DNA of 9,596 bases from DATMBL01 sp050735975 (GCA_050735975.1 JBOHVS010000085.1:1-9596); one strand, 5' to 3'; counted from the stretch's first letter, positions 1-7,141 are shown. Made by a program: numbers and translations. The notes: generated by a model not told the origin, from the letters alone.

Positions 1-195
1 CCGGATTATTCACGAGGCCGGGAACACTATCAACGAACTGTCGTGTTCTCTTTCATTGCAAATTTCAAATTGTAAAGTGCAAAAGTCAAAATGAATAAAA
101 CCTTAACAGGTCGAAAACGAGGGACAGTTCCCTGTCCGGACATTTTTCAATTTGCAATTTACACTTTCGCATTTTGCAATCCATGAATAATGCAA
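1..195. repeat. Palindromic AT-rich intergenic repeat element
   Basis: This non-coding stretch is built from nested inverted repeats. Two arms at about 55-94 and 141-180 are roughly 75% identical as reverse complements; both contain ATTGCAAA and GTGCAAA/TTGCAAA words. Between them GGACAG-TTCC-CTGTCC (about 122-137) forms a short perfect hairpin. Each end carries a TGAATAAT word: inverted at 5-12 (ATTATTCA), direct at 184-191, the latter as the loop of a 5-bp stem (174-178 with 191-195). The window starts inside the element, so its left end is unknown. It resembles REP-like or miniature palindromic repeats rather than a coding element; there is no transposase. Confidence 0.55.
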
Positions 196-335
196 CCTAG
201 GGACAGCGACAATACAAAAGACACATTTATAACTATTGCGCTGAGCGCCGGGGAATGCGATGGAGAGGCTCTGGCGCAAGCATCGACAATCTCCAGGCCG
301 TTATCATGGAGAGAAAAAAGAGGAGGAACCTATAG

Positions 336-1133
336 ATGATAAGTTATCGAACCTTTGCCTACGAATGTACTGAGGGCATCGCCACGATCCGCTTGGACGA
401 TCCCGAGCGTCTGAACGCGTTGACCTTTGAAACCTACTGGGAGCTGGAGAAGATCACCGCCGAGTTGGCTCACGACAACACCGTCAACGTCCTGGTGCTC
501 ACAGGCACCGGCAAGGGGTTTTGCTCGGGAGGCAACGTCGATGAAATTATCGGCGGGTTAGTGCGGATGAAAGGTGATGAGCTCTATAACTTTACGCGCA
601 TGACGTGTAACGTTGTCAAAAACATGCGCTTGCTCAAGAAACCCATCATCGCCGCCGTAAATGGCATTGCCGCGGGCGCCGGCGCGATGCTGATGCTGGC
701 TGCTGATCTCCGCATCTTTTCCGAGAGAGCGCGGGCCGCCTTTCTCTTCGTCAGAGTCGGTTTGTCGGGCGCGGACATGGGAGCGCTTTATCTTTTGCCG
801 CGAATCGTCGGTTTGGGCAAAGCAACGGAACTTGTCTACTTCGGCGATATCATCGACGCCCGGGAAGCCCTCCGTATCGGGCTCGCAAACCGGGTTGTCG
901 CAGACGAAAGACTTATGGCGGAAGCCTATTCCCTCGCTGAGCGTCTGAAAAGCGGGCCTCGCTATGCCCTGGGAGTGACTAAAGAGCTACTGAATTTCGA
1001 AGCGGACGTCGGGCTGGAAACCGCGCTCGAAATGGAAGCGATGGCTCAGGCTCGATGCATGGCAACTCCGGATTTTGTCGAGGGCTACAGGGCCTTCGTG
1101 GAGAAACGCCCGCCGCAGTTTAACCGCAGCTGA
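336..1133 (+). CDS. Enoyl-CoA hydratase/isomerase (crotonase) family protein lacking the classical catalytic glutamates
   Basis: The 265-aa protein has normal length for a single-domain crotonase, which acts on CoA thioesters in the cytoplasm. The start follows a strong ribosome binding site (AGGAGG, 321-326). Family hallmarks are the N-terminal PERLNAL, the oxyanion-hole segments GFCSGG (61-66) and AAGAGA (112-117), and the C-terminal EGYRAFVEKRPP. Placing it by hand against rat mitochondrial hydratase, Glu144 falls on Met118 and Glu164 on Phe138 (in FLFVRVGL). Asp147, in SGADMG, lies near the position of a catalytic Asp in dienoyl-CoA isomerase, with one residue of offset. Simple enoyl-CoA hydration is therefore doubtful; isomerase, hydrolase or lyase chemistry is possible. 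It stands alone: the next gene is a glycogen gene 247 bp away, so a shared pathway is not implied. The fold is secure, the substrate unknown. Confidence 0.93.
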   Translation: MISYRTFAYECTEGIATIRLDDPERLNALTFETYWELEKITAELAHDNTVNVLVLTGTGKGFCSGGNVDEIIGGLVRMKGDELYNFTRMTCNVVKNMRLLKKPIIAAVNGIAAGAGAMLMLAADLRIFSERARAAFLFVRVGLSGADMGALYLLPRIVGLGKATELVYFGDIIDAREALRIGLANRVVADERLMAEAYSLAERLKSGPRYALGVTKELLNFEADVGLETALEMEAMAQARCMATPDFVEGYRAFVEKRPPQFNRS

Positions 1134-1240
1134 TGGCAAAATTCGCGCTCTTCGTACACTATGCTTGACAGTTTTCTCCGCTCGCGCAAATTTTCCGGTC
1201 ACCGATTTTAAATTGGCCAATTGACAAGACAATATGATCT

Positions 1241-1315
1241 CACCACGAAGGACACGAAGGGTTCGGACAGTTTATACTCTTCAACTTCGTGCTCTTCGTG
1301 ACCTTCGTGGTGAAA
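1241..1315. repeat. CACCACGAAGG inverted repeat, copy 1
   Basis: The arms 1241-1259 and 1294-1312 are reverse complements at 18 of 19 positions, separated by 34 bases that contain a further CTTCGTGCT word. Read on the minus strand, 1283-1315 recurs at 7028-7087 with only one mismatch and one insertion/deletion, so it is a dispersed element. The RNA could fold into a long hairpin in the leader of glgA if transcription starts upstream. Confidence 0.7.
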
Positions 1316-1331
1316 GTTTCTGTTCCTATTT

Positions 1332-1348
1332 GGTTGCGGCTCAGCCGC
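1332..1348 (+). repeat. 17-bp GC-rich module, shared with 7257-7273
   Basis: GGTTGCGGCTCAGCCGC occurs here, and its exact reverse complement occurs at 7257-7273. Its inner part, GCGGCT-C-AGCCGC read across the centre, is itself palindromic. Both copies lie near a CACCACGAAGG-type repeat, but on opposite sides of it, so this appears to be an independent module of the same repeat family. Confidence 0.6.
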
Positions 1349-1380
1349 ACTGGGTACTTCGTGATCAAACTTAAGGACCG

Positions 1381-2820
1381 ATGCGGATCGCAATGATTTC
1401 ATCTGAAATCGGCCCGTTCGCCAAGACGGGCGGCCTAGCCGATGTCGTAGAAGCCCTGGCAAAGACCTTGGAGCGGCGTGGACAGGAGCTTTGTTTGGTC
1501 ATGCCGGCCTACCGCTCCGTTCTCAACGGCGGCTTTGCGCTGGAGGAAACCGAAAACAAGCTTTCCGTAAGGGTCTCGGATCGGCTTGTCGAAGCAACGG
1601 TGCTAAAAGGTCGATTGGGAAATGGTATCGTTGTCTATTTTATCCGAGCCGGCCGGTATTTCGATCGCGACGGCCTCTATTCCACGCCGGCTAAGGACTA
1701 CTCCGACAACGCCGAACGGTTCGTCTTCTTTAGCCGCGCCGCACTGGAGGTCCTGCGCGGCCAACCCACGGACATTTTGCATTGCCATGACTGGCAGGCC
1801 GCCTTGGCAATTTTCTTTCTGCGGGCCCAAGAACGTCTTTATCCTGAACTGCGCTCGGCCAAGACCGTCTTTACTATCCACAACCTCGGGTTTCAGGGAC
1901 TCTTTCCCGAAACCGATTGGCATCTGCTCAACCTGGAGCGCCATTGGTTTGCCCCGCCGCATCTCGAATTCCACGGGAAGATAAACTTCCTCAAGGGCGG
2001 TCTCATTTTCGCCGACAAGATCACCACAGTCAGCCCGACCTATGCTCAAGAAATTATGACTGCCGAGCAAGGCTTTGGATTGGAGGGGGTCCTGCGAGAG
2101 CGGGCGCCGGACGTGACGGGCATACTCAATGGGGTCGATTACGATCTATGGAATCCAGAGAGCGATCGCTTTCTTCCTGCGCACTACAACGTTAGGGATC
2201 TTTCAGGAAAACGAGAGTGCAAACGACAATTGCGACGGTGCGTCGGCTTGCCTGATATCTCCGGCGCGCCGGTTATCGGAATCGTCTCACGTTTGACGGC
2301 GCAAAAAGGCTTCGATCTCGTGGAGAAAGCCCTCGCGCCGCTCCTCGGGAGAGAGATCCAGCTTGTCGTCTTGGGAACCGGCGAGCGCCGCTATGAGAAA
2401 TTTTTCACGAATCTGTCGGTCCGTTACCCTCAGAAAGCAGCAGCGCGGATCGGTTTCGATGAGCCTCTAGCGCATCAGATCGAAGCCGGCTCGGATTTCT
2501 TTCTCATGCCGTCGCTTTATGAGCCATGCGGCCTCAGCCAAATGTACAGTTTGAAATACGGGACGATTCCCATCGTCAGAGCCGTCGGGGGCCTCAAAGA
2601 TACGGTGGAAGACTATGACCCGGCGAAGGACGCCGGCACCGGCATTGTTTTCGCCCCGTACGAGGCGGCGGCTCTTGAAAATGCGCTCAATCGAGCGCTA
2701 CAAGTTTATGCCGATAAATCCGGCTTCGCGGCTTTACGTGAAAGAGCCATGAGCAAGGACTATTCCTGGGATCGATCCGCCGCGACCTATAGCAGCCTCT
2801 ATCAAAGGGCCATGTTATAA
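1381..2820 (+). CDS. glgA: Glycogen synthase (ADP-glucose-type, GT5)
   Basis: The enzyme transfers glucose from ADP-glucose to the non-reducing end of an alpha-1,4-glucan in the cytoplasm. The 479-aa length is typical of bacterial GlgA. The N-terminal glucan/nucleotide motif KTGGLADV is at 15-22, followed by HCHDWQ (134-139), FTIHNLGFQG (164-173) and NGVD (250-253). The C-terminal GT-B domain shows SRLTAQKG (303-310), the EPCGLSQM segment with the conserved Glu381, and the GT-P-V-GGL-DTV region (394-409). Nothing is missing. ATG 1381 puts the conserved MRIAMISSEI at the very start; the ribosome binding site is weak (AAGGA, close to the start). It is first in a same-strand run with glgC 24 bp downstream and a GH57 gene after that, consistent with one glycogen-synthesis operon. 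Confidence 0.97.
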   Translation: MRIAMISSEIGPFAKTGGLADVVEALAKTLERRGQELCLVMPAYRSVLNGGFALEETENKLSVRVSDRLVEATVLKGRLGNGIVVYFIRAGRYFDRDGLYSTPAKDYSDNAERFVFFSRAALEVLRGQPTDILHCHDWQAALAIFFLRAQERLYPELRSAKTVFTIHNLGFQGLFPETDWHLLNLERHWFAPPHLEFHGKINFLKGGLIFADKITTVSPTYAQEIMTAEQGFGLEGVLRERAPDVTGILNGVDYDLWNPESDRFLPAHYNVRDLSGKRECKRQLRRCVGLPDISGAPVIGIVSRLTAQKGFDLVEKALAPLLGREIQLVVLGTGERRYEKFFTNLSVRYPQKAAARIGFDEPLAHQIEAGSDFFLMPSLYEPCGLSQMYSLKYGTIPIVRAVGGLKDTVEDYDPAKDAGTGIVFAPYEAAALENALNRALQVYADKSGFAALRERAMSKDYSWDRSAATYSSLYQRAML

Positions 2821-2844
2821 TAGTTTCCATATGGGGTAAGCGGC

Positions 2845-4092
2845 ATGTACATCCTTGGAATCGTGCTTGCTGGGGGCAGAGGCGAACGACTTTATCCCCT
2901 GACTCAGGACCGCGCCAAACCCGCCGTTCCGTTTGGCGGGAAATATCGCATCATCGACTTCGTCCTTTCGAACTTCGTCAACTCGGGGATTCTGTCGATA
3001 TACGTTCTGACTCAGTTTAAGGCCCAGTCGTTATTGGAGCACCTGGATAAAGGTTGGCGAACTACCGATTTCCTGGGAGACCATTTCGTTACGCCGGTGC
3101 CGGCCCAGATGCGCACGAGCAAGGAATGGTATCTGGGCACGGCCGACTCGGTTTATCAGAATCTTTTTCTGATCGAGCGACACAACCCGAAGCTTGTTGC
3201 CGTCTTCGGAGCGGATCACATCTATCGCATGAACATCCGTCAAATGATCGACGAACATCAGCGGCAAGGGGCGGACGTGACGGTGGCCGCGCTTCCGGCG
3301 ACGGTTCATGAAGCGACCGAATTTGGGGTCATGGAAGTGGACGATGAGTGGCGAATTGTCGGATTTGAGGAGAAACCGCGTCAACCGAAAGCAATCCCGG
3401 GTGAGCCGGATTTCGCATTGGTATCGATGGGAAACTATATTTTTAGCACCGATATTCTGGTGCAGGCCCTCGACACCGCCGCCAAGAATCCGCAGAGTCA
3501 TCATGATTTCGCACGCGATATTCTACCCGTACTCATCCAGGAGAAGAGGGTTTGTGCTTACGATTTTCGCAAGAACAGGGTTCCATCCATACAAAAAGGC
3601 GAGGAACCGAGCTACTGGCGTGATTTGGGCACCGTCGAAGCCTACTACGACGCAAACATGGATCTTCGTTCGATAGATCCTTCTTTCAATCTCTACAATC
3701 GGAGCTGGCCTCTGCGCACCGTCGGGTTCGGTGATCCACCGGCGAAATTCGTGTTTGACGAAGATGGACGGCGCGGCCTGGCGATCGACTCGATAGTCGC
3801 CGAGGGAACGATCATCAGCGGCGGAACCGTGCGCAGCTCCGTTATCGGTCGCAATGTTCGCATCCACAGCTACAGCCTGATCGAGGATTCGATCATCCTC
3901 GATTGGTCCGAAATAGGAAGGGGATGTCGAATTCGCCATGCGATCATCGACAAGTCCAATGTCATCGCCCCGGGGACGGAGATTGGCTACGATCGCGAGA
4001 AAGATCGTGAAAGATTCTATGTGTCGGAGAGCGGAATCGTCGTCGTTCCACGCTCCCAAAAAACGACTTCCTGGTTGAGCACGCCCCCCTGA
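2845..4092 (+). CDS. glgC: Glucose-1-phosphate adenylyltransferase (ADP-glucose pyrophosphorylase)
   Basis: GlgC makes ADP-glucose from ATP and glucose-1-phosphate, the committed step of bacterial glycogen synthesis. The 415-aa protein is of normal length. The nucleotidyltransferase domain opens with LAGGRGERLYPLT (8-20) and RAKPAVPFGGKYRIIDF (23-39). GTADSVYQN (99-107), GADHIYRMN (122-130, with the metal-binding-type Asp124), FEEKP (174-178), SMGNYIF (194-200) and YWRDLGTVEAYYDANMDL (257-274) follow in order. Residues from about 310 to 380 show the hexapeptide periodicity of the C-terminal left-handed beta-helix. Lys25 in AKPAV matches the Lys39 region linked to activator binding in E. coli GlgC, so allosteric control is likely, but the effector cannot be read from sequence. 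It lies 24 bp after glgA and 11 bp before the GH57 gene. Confidence 0.97.
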   Translation: MYILGIVLAGGRGERLYPLTQDRAKPAVPFGGKYRIIDFVLSNFVNSGILSIYVLTQFKAQSLLEHLDKGWRTTDFLGDHFVTPVPAQMRTSKEWYLGTADSVYQNLFLIERHNPKLVAVFGADHIYRMNIRQMIDEHQRQGADVTVAALPATVHEATEFGVMEVDDEWRIVGFEEKPRQPKAIPGEPDFALVSMGNYIFSTDILVQALDTAAKNPQSHHDFARDILPVLIQEKRVCAYDFRKNRVPSIQKGEEPSYWRDLGTVEAYYDANMDLRSIDPSFNLYNRSWPLRTVGFGDPPAKFVFDEDGRRGLAIDSIVAEGTIISGGTVRSSVIGRNVRIHSYSLIEDSIILDWSEIGRGCRIRHAIIDKSNVIAPGTEIGYDREKDRERFYVSESGIVVVPRSQKTTSWLSTPP

Positions 4093-4103
4093 CCGCTACC
4101 CTG

Positions 4104-6530
4104 ATGGAACGCTATATCTGCATCCACGCGCACTTTTACCAGCCGCCCCGAGAGAATCCCTGGCTGGAAGCCGTCGAGCAGCAAGATTCGGCCTACCCTT
4201 ATCACGACTGGAACGAACGCATCACGGCGGAGTGCTACGGGCCCAATGCTTTGTCGAGGATTCTTGATGTCGAGGACCGCATCGTCAAGCTGGTCAATAA
4301 TTACGCCAAGATCAGCTTTAATTTCGGGCCGACTTTGCTTTCATGGCTGGAGGAAGAAGCGCCGGACGTTTATGGCGCCGTACTCGAAGCAGACCGTGCA
4401 AGCCAAAGAAATTTCTCCGGACACGGCTCCGCTCTGGCGCAAGCCTATAACCACATGATTCTGCCGCTGGCCAACCGGCGCGACCGCTATACTCAAATTC
4501 TCTGGGGAATCAGCGATTTTGAGCAACGGTTCGGCAGACAGCCGGAAGGAATCTGGCTGCCTGAAACCGCAGTAGACTTGGAAACGCTGGACAGTCTCGC
4601 CGAGCTGGGCATTCGCTTCACGATCCTGGCCCCCCATCAAGCCGCGCGCGTGCGTCGAATCGGCCGACTCGGCTGGCGGGATGTCAGCGGCGGGAGCATC
4701 GATCCGACGCGAGCTTACGAACAGCATCTTCCATCTGGGCGCAAAATTTCTCTTTTCTTTTACGACGGTCCCGTTTCCCGCGCCGTTGCTTTCGAAGGTT
4801 TGCTGTCACGAGGGGAAAACTTCGTCGATCGATTGAACGGCGCCTTCTTGGAAGGCCGGCGGTGGCCGCAATTGGTTCATATCGCTACCGACGGGGAAAG
4901 CTACGGCCACCACCATCGATTCGGCGATATGGCGCTTGCCTATGCGCTCAATACGATCGAGACGCGAAAACTCGCCCGCCTCACGAATTATGGAGAGTTT
5001 CTCGAAAAACATCCTCCCACGCATCAGGTTGAGATCATCGAGAACACGTCATGGAGCTGCTTTCACGGCGTGGAACGTTGGCGGAGCAATTGCGGCTGTA
5101 ACTCGGGGCGGGGTCCGGGTTGGAACCAGGAATGGCGCGCGCCGCTTCGCGCCGCTTTCGATTGGCTCCGGGATACCATCTCGCCGCTCTACGAAACACG
5201 AGCGCGGCCGCTTCTGGCAGACCCATGGGGAGCCCGCAACGACTACATCAGCGTAATCAACGACCGCAGTCTCGAATCCGTTGACCAATTCCTCGCCCGG
5301 CATGCAACCCGGGATCTCCGCGAGACCGACAGGTCGGCCGCCCTGAAGATGCTCGAGATGGAACGACACGCGCTGCTCATGTATGCGAGCTGCGGTTGGT
5401 TCTTCGACGAGTTGTCCGGCATCGAGACTATTCAAGATATTCAGTACGGGGCTCGCGCGGTGCAACTGGCCCAGGAACTTTATGGCAACGGCTTAGAATC
5501 TCAGTTCATCGAGCGACTTTCGCTCGCCAAAAGCAACATACCGCAGCTTGGCGACGGGCGCGCCATTTATGAAAAATTCGTCCGGCCGGCGAAGGTTGAT
5601 TGGCTGCGAATCGGCGCGCACTACGCGATCACCTCTCTTTTTAACGATTACCCCCGAACCATTGCAACGTATTGCTACTCAGCGGAACGCCAGGACTACG
5701 AACTTCATCCTGCCGGTAAAGCCAGGCTGGCCATCGGACGGGTAAAGTTGACCTCTCGCGTGACGCGCGAATCCTCAGAATTATGCTTCGGCGTGCTCCA
5801 TCTCGGTGATCATATCATGAGTGGGGCCGTACGGGAGCCGGTCGATCAGGAGAGCTATGAGGAACTTAAGAGAGAAATTAGGCGCCCCTTCGCGAGCGCT
5901 GATTTTCCCGAAGTTATTCGCCTGATGGATCGTCTTTTTGGCGAATCGAACTATTCGCTAAAATCGTTGTTTCGCGACGAGCAACGAAAGGTGCTCGAGC
6001 GGATACTGGAGGCGAGAGTAGAACAAACGGAAATGCTTTACGGTCAAATGTACGAAGATCATAACGCGACTATGCGCTTTCTTACGGACCTCCAAATGCC
6101 GGTGCCCAGAGCGCTCCGCGCCGCGGCGGACGTCGTCGTGAATAATCGTCTGCGTCGTGCGTTACAAAACGGCGAGATGAACTACGATCAAATACGCGCG
6201 CTGGTCGATCATGCAAAAACGGAGGGAGTGGCTCTCGACACGCCGACCTTGGAATTTGCGTTTCGCCACAACTTGGAACAGCGAGCCGCGAACGTAGCTT
6301 CCGAGCCGGCTCGACTCGAGCAGTTACAGCAACTCGATGCCGCCGTGAGCTTGCTCACCCACCTGCCGTTTGCCGTGAACACGTGGCAAACCCAGAACAT
6401 CTATTACAGAATGTTGCAAACGGTCTACCCTGAAATGCGACGCTCAAGCGCGCATGGAGATGAGAACGCGAAAGCCTGGATCGAATGTTTTGTAGGGCTT
6501 GGCGAGAAGATTGGCGTCAGAGTGGAGTGA
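4104..6530 (+). CDS. GH57 family glycoside hydrolase with DUF3536-type C-terminal region
   Basis: This 808-aa protein belongs to glycoside hydrolase family 57, alpha-glucan-active retaining enzymes (amylases, branching enzymes, 4-alpha-glucanotransferases). Region 1 is HAHFYQPPREN (8-18). GIWLPETAVD (149-158) carries the probable nucleophile Glu154, and ATDGESYGHHHRFG (261-274) the probable acid/base Asp263. SWSCFHGVERW (316-326) and a CGC at 330-332 follow. The remaining ~450 residues are mainly helical in character and match the DUF3536 architecture I recall for long GH57 members, unlike the ~530-630-aa GH57 branching enzymes with DUF1957. There is no signal peptide, so it is cytoplasmic. 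ATG 4104 is 11 bp after glgC with no clear ribosome binding site, suggesting expression depends on translation of glgC. A role in shaping or turning over the glycogen made by GlgC/GlgA is inferred from context; the exact activity is unknown. Confidence 0.9.
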   Translation: MERYICIHAHFYQPPRENPWLEAVEQQDSAYPYHDWNERITAECYGPNALSRILDVEDRIVKLVNNYAKISFNFGPTLLSWLEEEAPDVYGAVLEADRASQRNFSGHGSALAQAYNHMILPLANRRDRYTQILWGISDFEQRFGRQPEGIWLPETAVDLETLDSLAELGIRFTILAPHQAARVRRIGRLGWRDVSGGSIDPTRAYEQHLPSGRKISLFFYDGPVSRAVAFEGLLSRGENFVDRLNGAFLEGRRWPQLVHIATDGESYGHHHRFGDMALAYALNTIETRKLARLTNYGEFLEKHPPTHQVEIIENTSWSCFHGVERWRSNCGCNSGRGPGWNQEWRAPLRAAFDWLRDTISPLYETRARPLLADPWGARNDYISVINDRSLESVDQFLARHATRDLRETDRSAALKMLEMERHALLMYASCGWFFDELSGIETIQDIQYGARAVQLAQELYGNGLESQFIERLSLAKSNIPQLGDGRAIYEKFVRPAKVDWLRIGAHYAITSLFNDYPRTIATYCYSAERQDYELHPAGKARLAIGRVKLTSRVTRESSELCFGVLHLGDHIMSGAVREPVDQESYEELKREIRRPFASADFPEVIRLMDRLFGESNYSLKSLFRDEQRKVLERILEARVEQTEMLYGQMYEDHNATMRFLTDLQMPVPRALRAAADVVVNNRLRRALQNGEMNYDQIRALVDHAKTEGVALDTPTLEFAFRHNLEQRAANVASEPARLEQLQQLDAAVSLLTHLPFAVNTWQTQNIYYRMLQTVYPEMRRSSAHGDENAKAWIECFVGLGEKIGVRVE

Positions 6531-6537
6531 TGGTTTA

Positions 6538-6575
6538 GGTTTAGGCTGAGACCTCCCCCGTTCTCAACCTTAACC
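6538..6575. terminator. Hairpin between convergent genes, possible terminator
   Basis: A 14-bp imperfect stem (6538-6551 with 6562-6575, 12 of 14 pairs) with a 10-nt loop lies eight bases after the GH57 stop codon. It is in the 95-bp gap between this gene and the convergent small gene ending at 6626. No run of T follows on either strand, so it would be a poor classical intrinsic terminator; it could still work bidirectionally or simply protect the mRNA 3' end. Confidence 0.35.
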
Positions 6576-6625
6576 TTGTATCTTGAATTTTGACCGCTCC
6601 GCGAATCCGCGTTAGTGCTTTCGCC

Positions 6626-6841
6626 CTACTGCCAAGATATTCCGCCGTCCGTGATTACGATTTCCTCCGACGATACCAGAGAACTGCTGCCATCGTCCCA
6701 TTGCACGTTGACCAATTGCCCCCCGTCCCCTTCCAACTCGTACACAATCGTGCCTTCGGTGGCGACCCCGACACTGCCCTCCAGATCAGGGATCTCCTGA
6801 GCCGCCTTGCAGCGAATTCCCCGCAAACTGACGTCAATCAC
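6626..6841 (-). CDS. Small conserved-looking protein of unknown function (71 aa)
   Basis: The product is 71 residues with no signal peptide or membrane segment. The start is GTG (6839-6841), supported by a good ribosome binding site AAGAGGT (complement of 6849-6855) at a spacing of 7 nt; no better upstream start is seen. The composition is that of a small acidic beta-rich domain: LRGIRCKAAQEIPDLEG (6-22), TIVYELEG (31-38), then VNVQWDDGSSSLVSSEEI (44-61), reminiscent of SH3-like or KOW-like barrels in which a Trp-Asp-Asp-Gly turn joins two strands. I recall similar short hypothetical proteins in environmental bacteria but know no function. It is convergent with the GH57 gene, so it is not part of the glycogen operon. 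A plus-strand frame covers the same DNA but has no such support. Confidence 0.72.
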   Translation of the reverse strand: MIDVSLRGIRCKAAQEIPDLEGSVGVATEGTIVYELEGDGGQLVNVQWDDGSSSLVSSEEIVITDGGISWQ

Positions 6842-7027
6842 AGGTCTTACCTCTTATTACCCTTATTTCCCGTCCTTGCTGTAAGATTTGAGTGTTTGCC
6901 TTGCGTGATTTAATCGGGAGTCGCTAACCTAATCACGGATGATTTCAGAATTCAACTATTTTTGCAGGTTGTTTGGAGCAACGCCGCATCGGCCGCATCG
7001 GCCCCATTAACCGCTCCGCAACAGACA
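6842..7027. other. Intergenic region upstream of the 71-aa gene
   Basis: I see no gene here. It should contain the promoter of the minus-strand 71-aa gene; TTGAAT with a poor -10 partner is the only candidate seen and is not convincing. A 9-bp unit GCCGCATCG is tandemly duplicated at 6983-7000. The rest is unremarkable AT-richer sequence leading into the repeat cluster that begins at about 7028. Confidence 0.5.
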
Positions 7028-7141
7028 TTTCACCGCGAAGGTCGCCTGTCTGCGTGCCCCGCACAGACAGGCGAAGAGCACGAAGTTCAGAAGCTCAAAA
7101 ATATCAATTTGTGTATCCTTCGTGGCCTTCGCCCTGTGAAA
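7028..7141. repeat. CACCACGAAGG-type inverted repeat, copy 2, inverted relative to copy 1
   Basis: The left part (7028-7043 joined to 7073-7087) is the reverse complement of 1283-1315 with one mismatch and two missing bases at the join. The right arm CTTCGTGGCCTTCG (7118-7131) corresponds to the outer arm of copy 1, giving the same overall hairpin plan. The 29 bases between the two left parts are an extra hairpin. The open frames across this block are repeat by-products with no ribosome binding site. Confidence 0.65.
7043..7073. repeat. Perfect 10-bp hairpin nested inside repeat copy 2
   Basis: CGCCTGTCTG (7043-7052) pairs exactly with CAGACAGGCG (7064-7073) across an 11-nt loop in which TGC and GCA can pair further. 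Comparison with copy 1 shows that 7044-7072 interrupts an otherwise continuous repeat, replacing two bases. It therefore looks like a separate palindromic unit that inserted into, or was exchanged into, the larger repeat. Confidence 0.65.

Larger units (their letters stand above)
1134..1380. other. Intergenic region between the crotonase gene and glgA
   Basis: No credible gene is here. Reading left to right it holds a TTGACA word at 1165-1170 without a good -10 partner, a perfect 12-bp palindrome AATTGGCCAATT at 1211-1222, the CACCACGAAGG inverted repeat (1241-1315), and the GGTTGCGGCTCAGCCGC module (1332-1348). The glgA promoter must lie here or further upstream, but I cannot place it with confidence. 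The minus-strand open frame across this stretch encodes a peptide rich in His-Glu-Gly and is a by-product of the repeat. Confidence 0.6.

Noticed and set aside
55..180. Repeated ATTGCAAA/TTGCAAAT words considered as a CRISPR array
   Set aside because: The copies are inverted, not direct, with no regular spacers or unique spacer-like sequence.
1165..1194. TTGACA at 1165-1170 as glgA promoter
   Set aside because: The best -10 at 17-18 bp spacing (AAATTT or AATTTT) matches consensus at only 2-3 positions, and the leader would include the whole repeat.
1208..1462. Minus-strand 84-codon frame with a His-Glu-Gly rich peptide (HHEGHEEHE)
   Set aside because: It is the translation of the CACCACGAAGG repeat and overlaps the conserved start of glgA; I recall such peptides as a recurrent spurious prediction. 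No ribosome binding site.
6590..6913. Plus-strand 107-codon frame opposite the 71-aa gene
   Set aside because: No ribosome binding site and Pro/Arg-rich shadow composition; the minus-strand frame has both a good start signal and protein-like composition.
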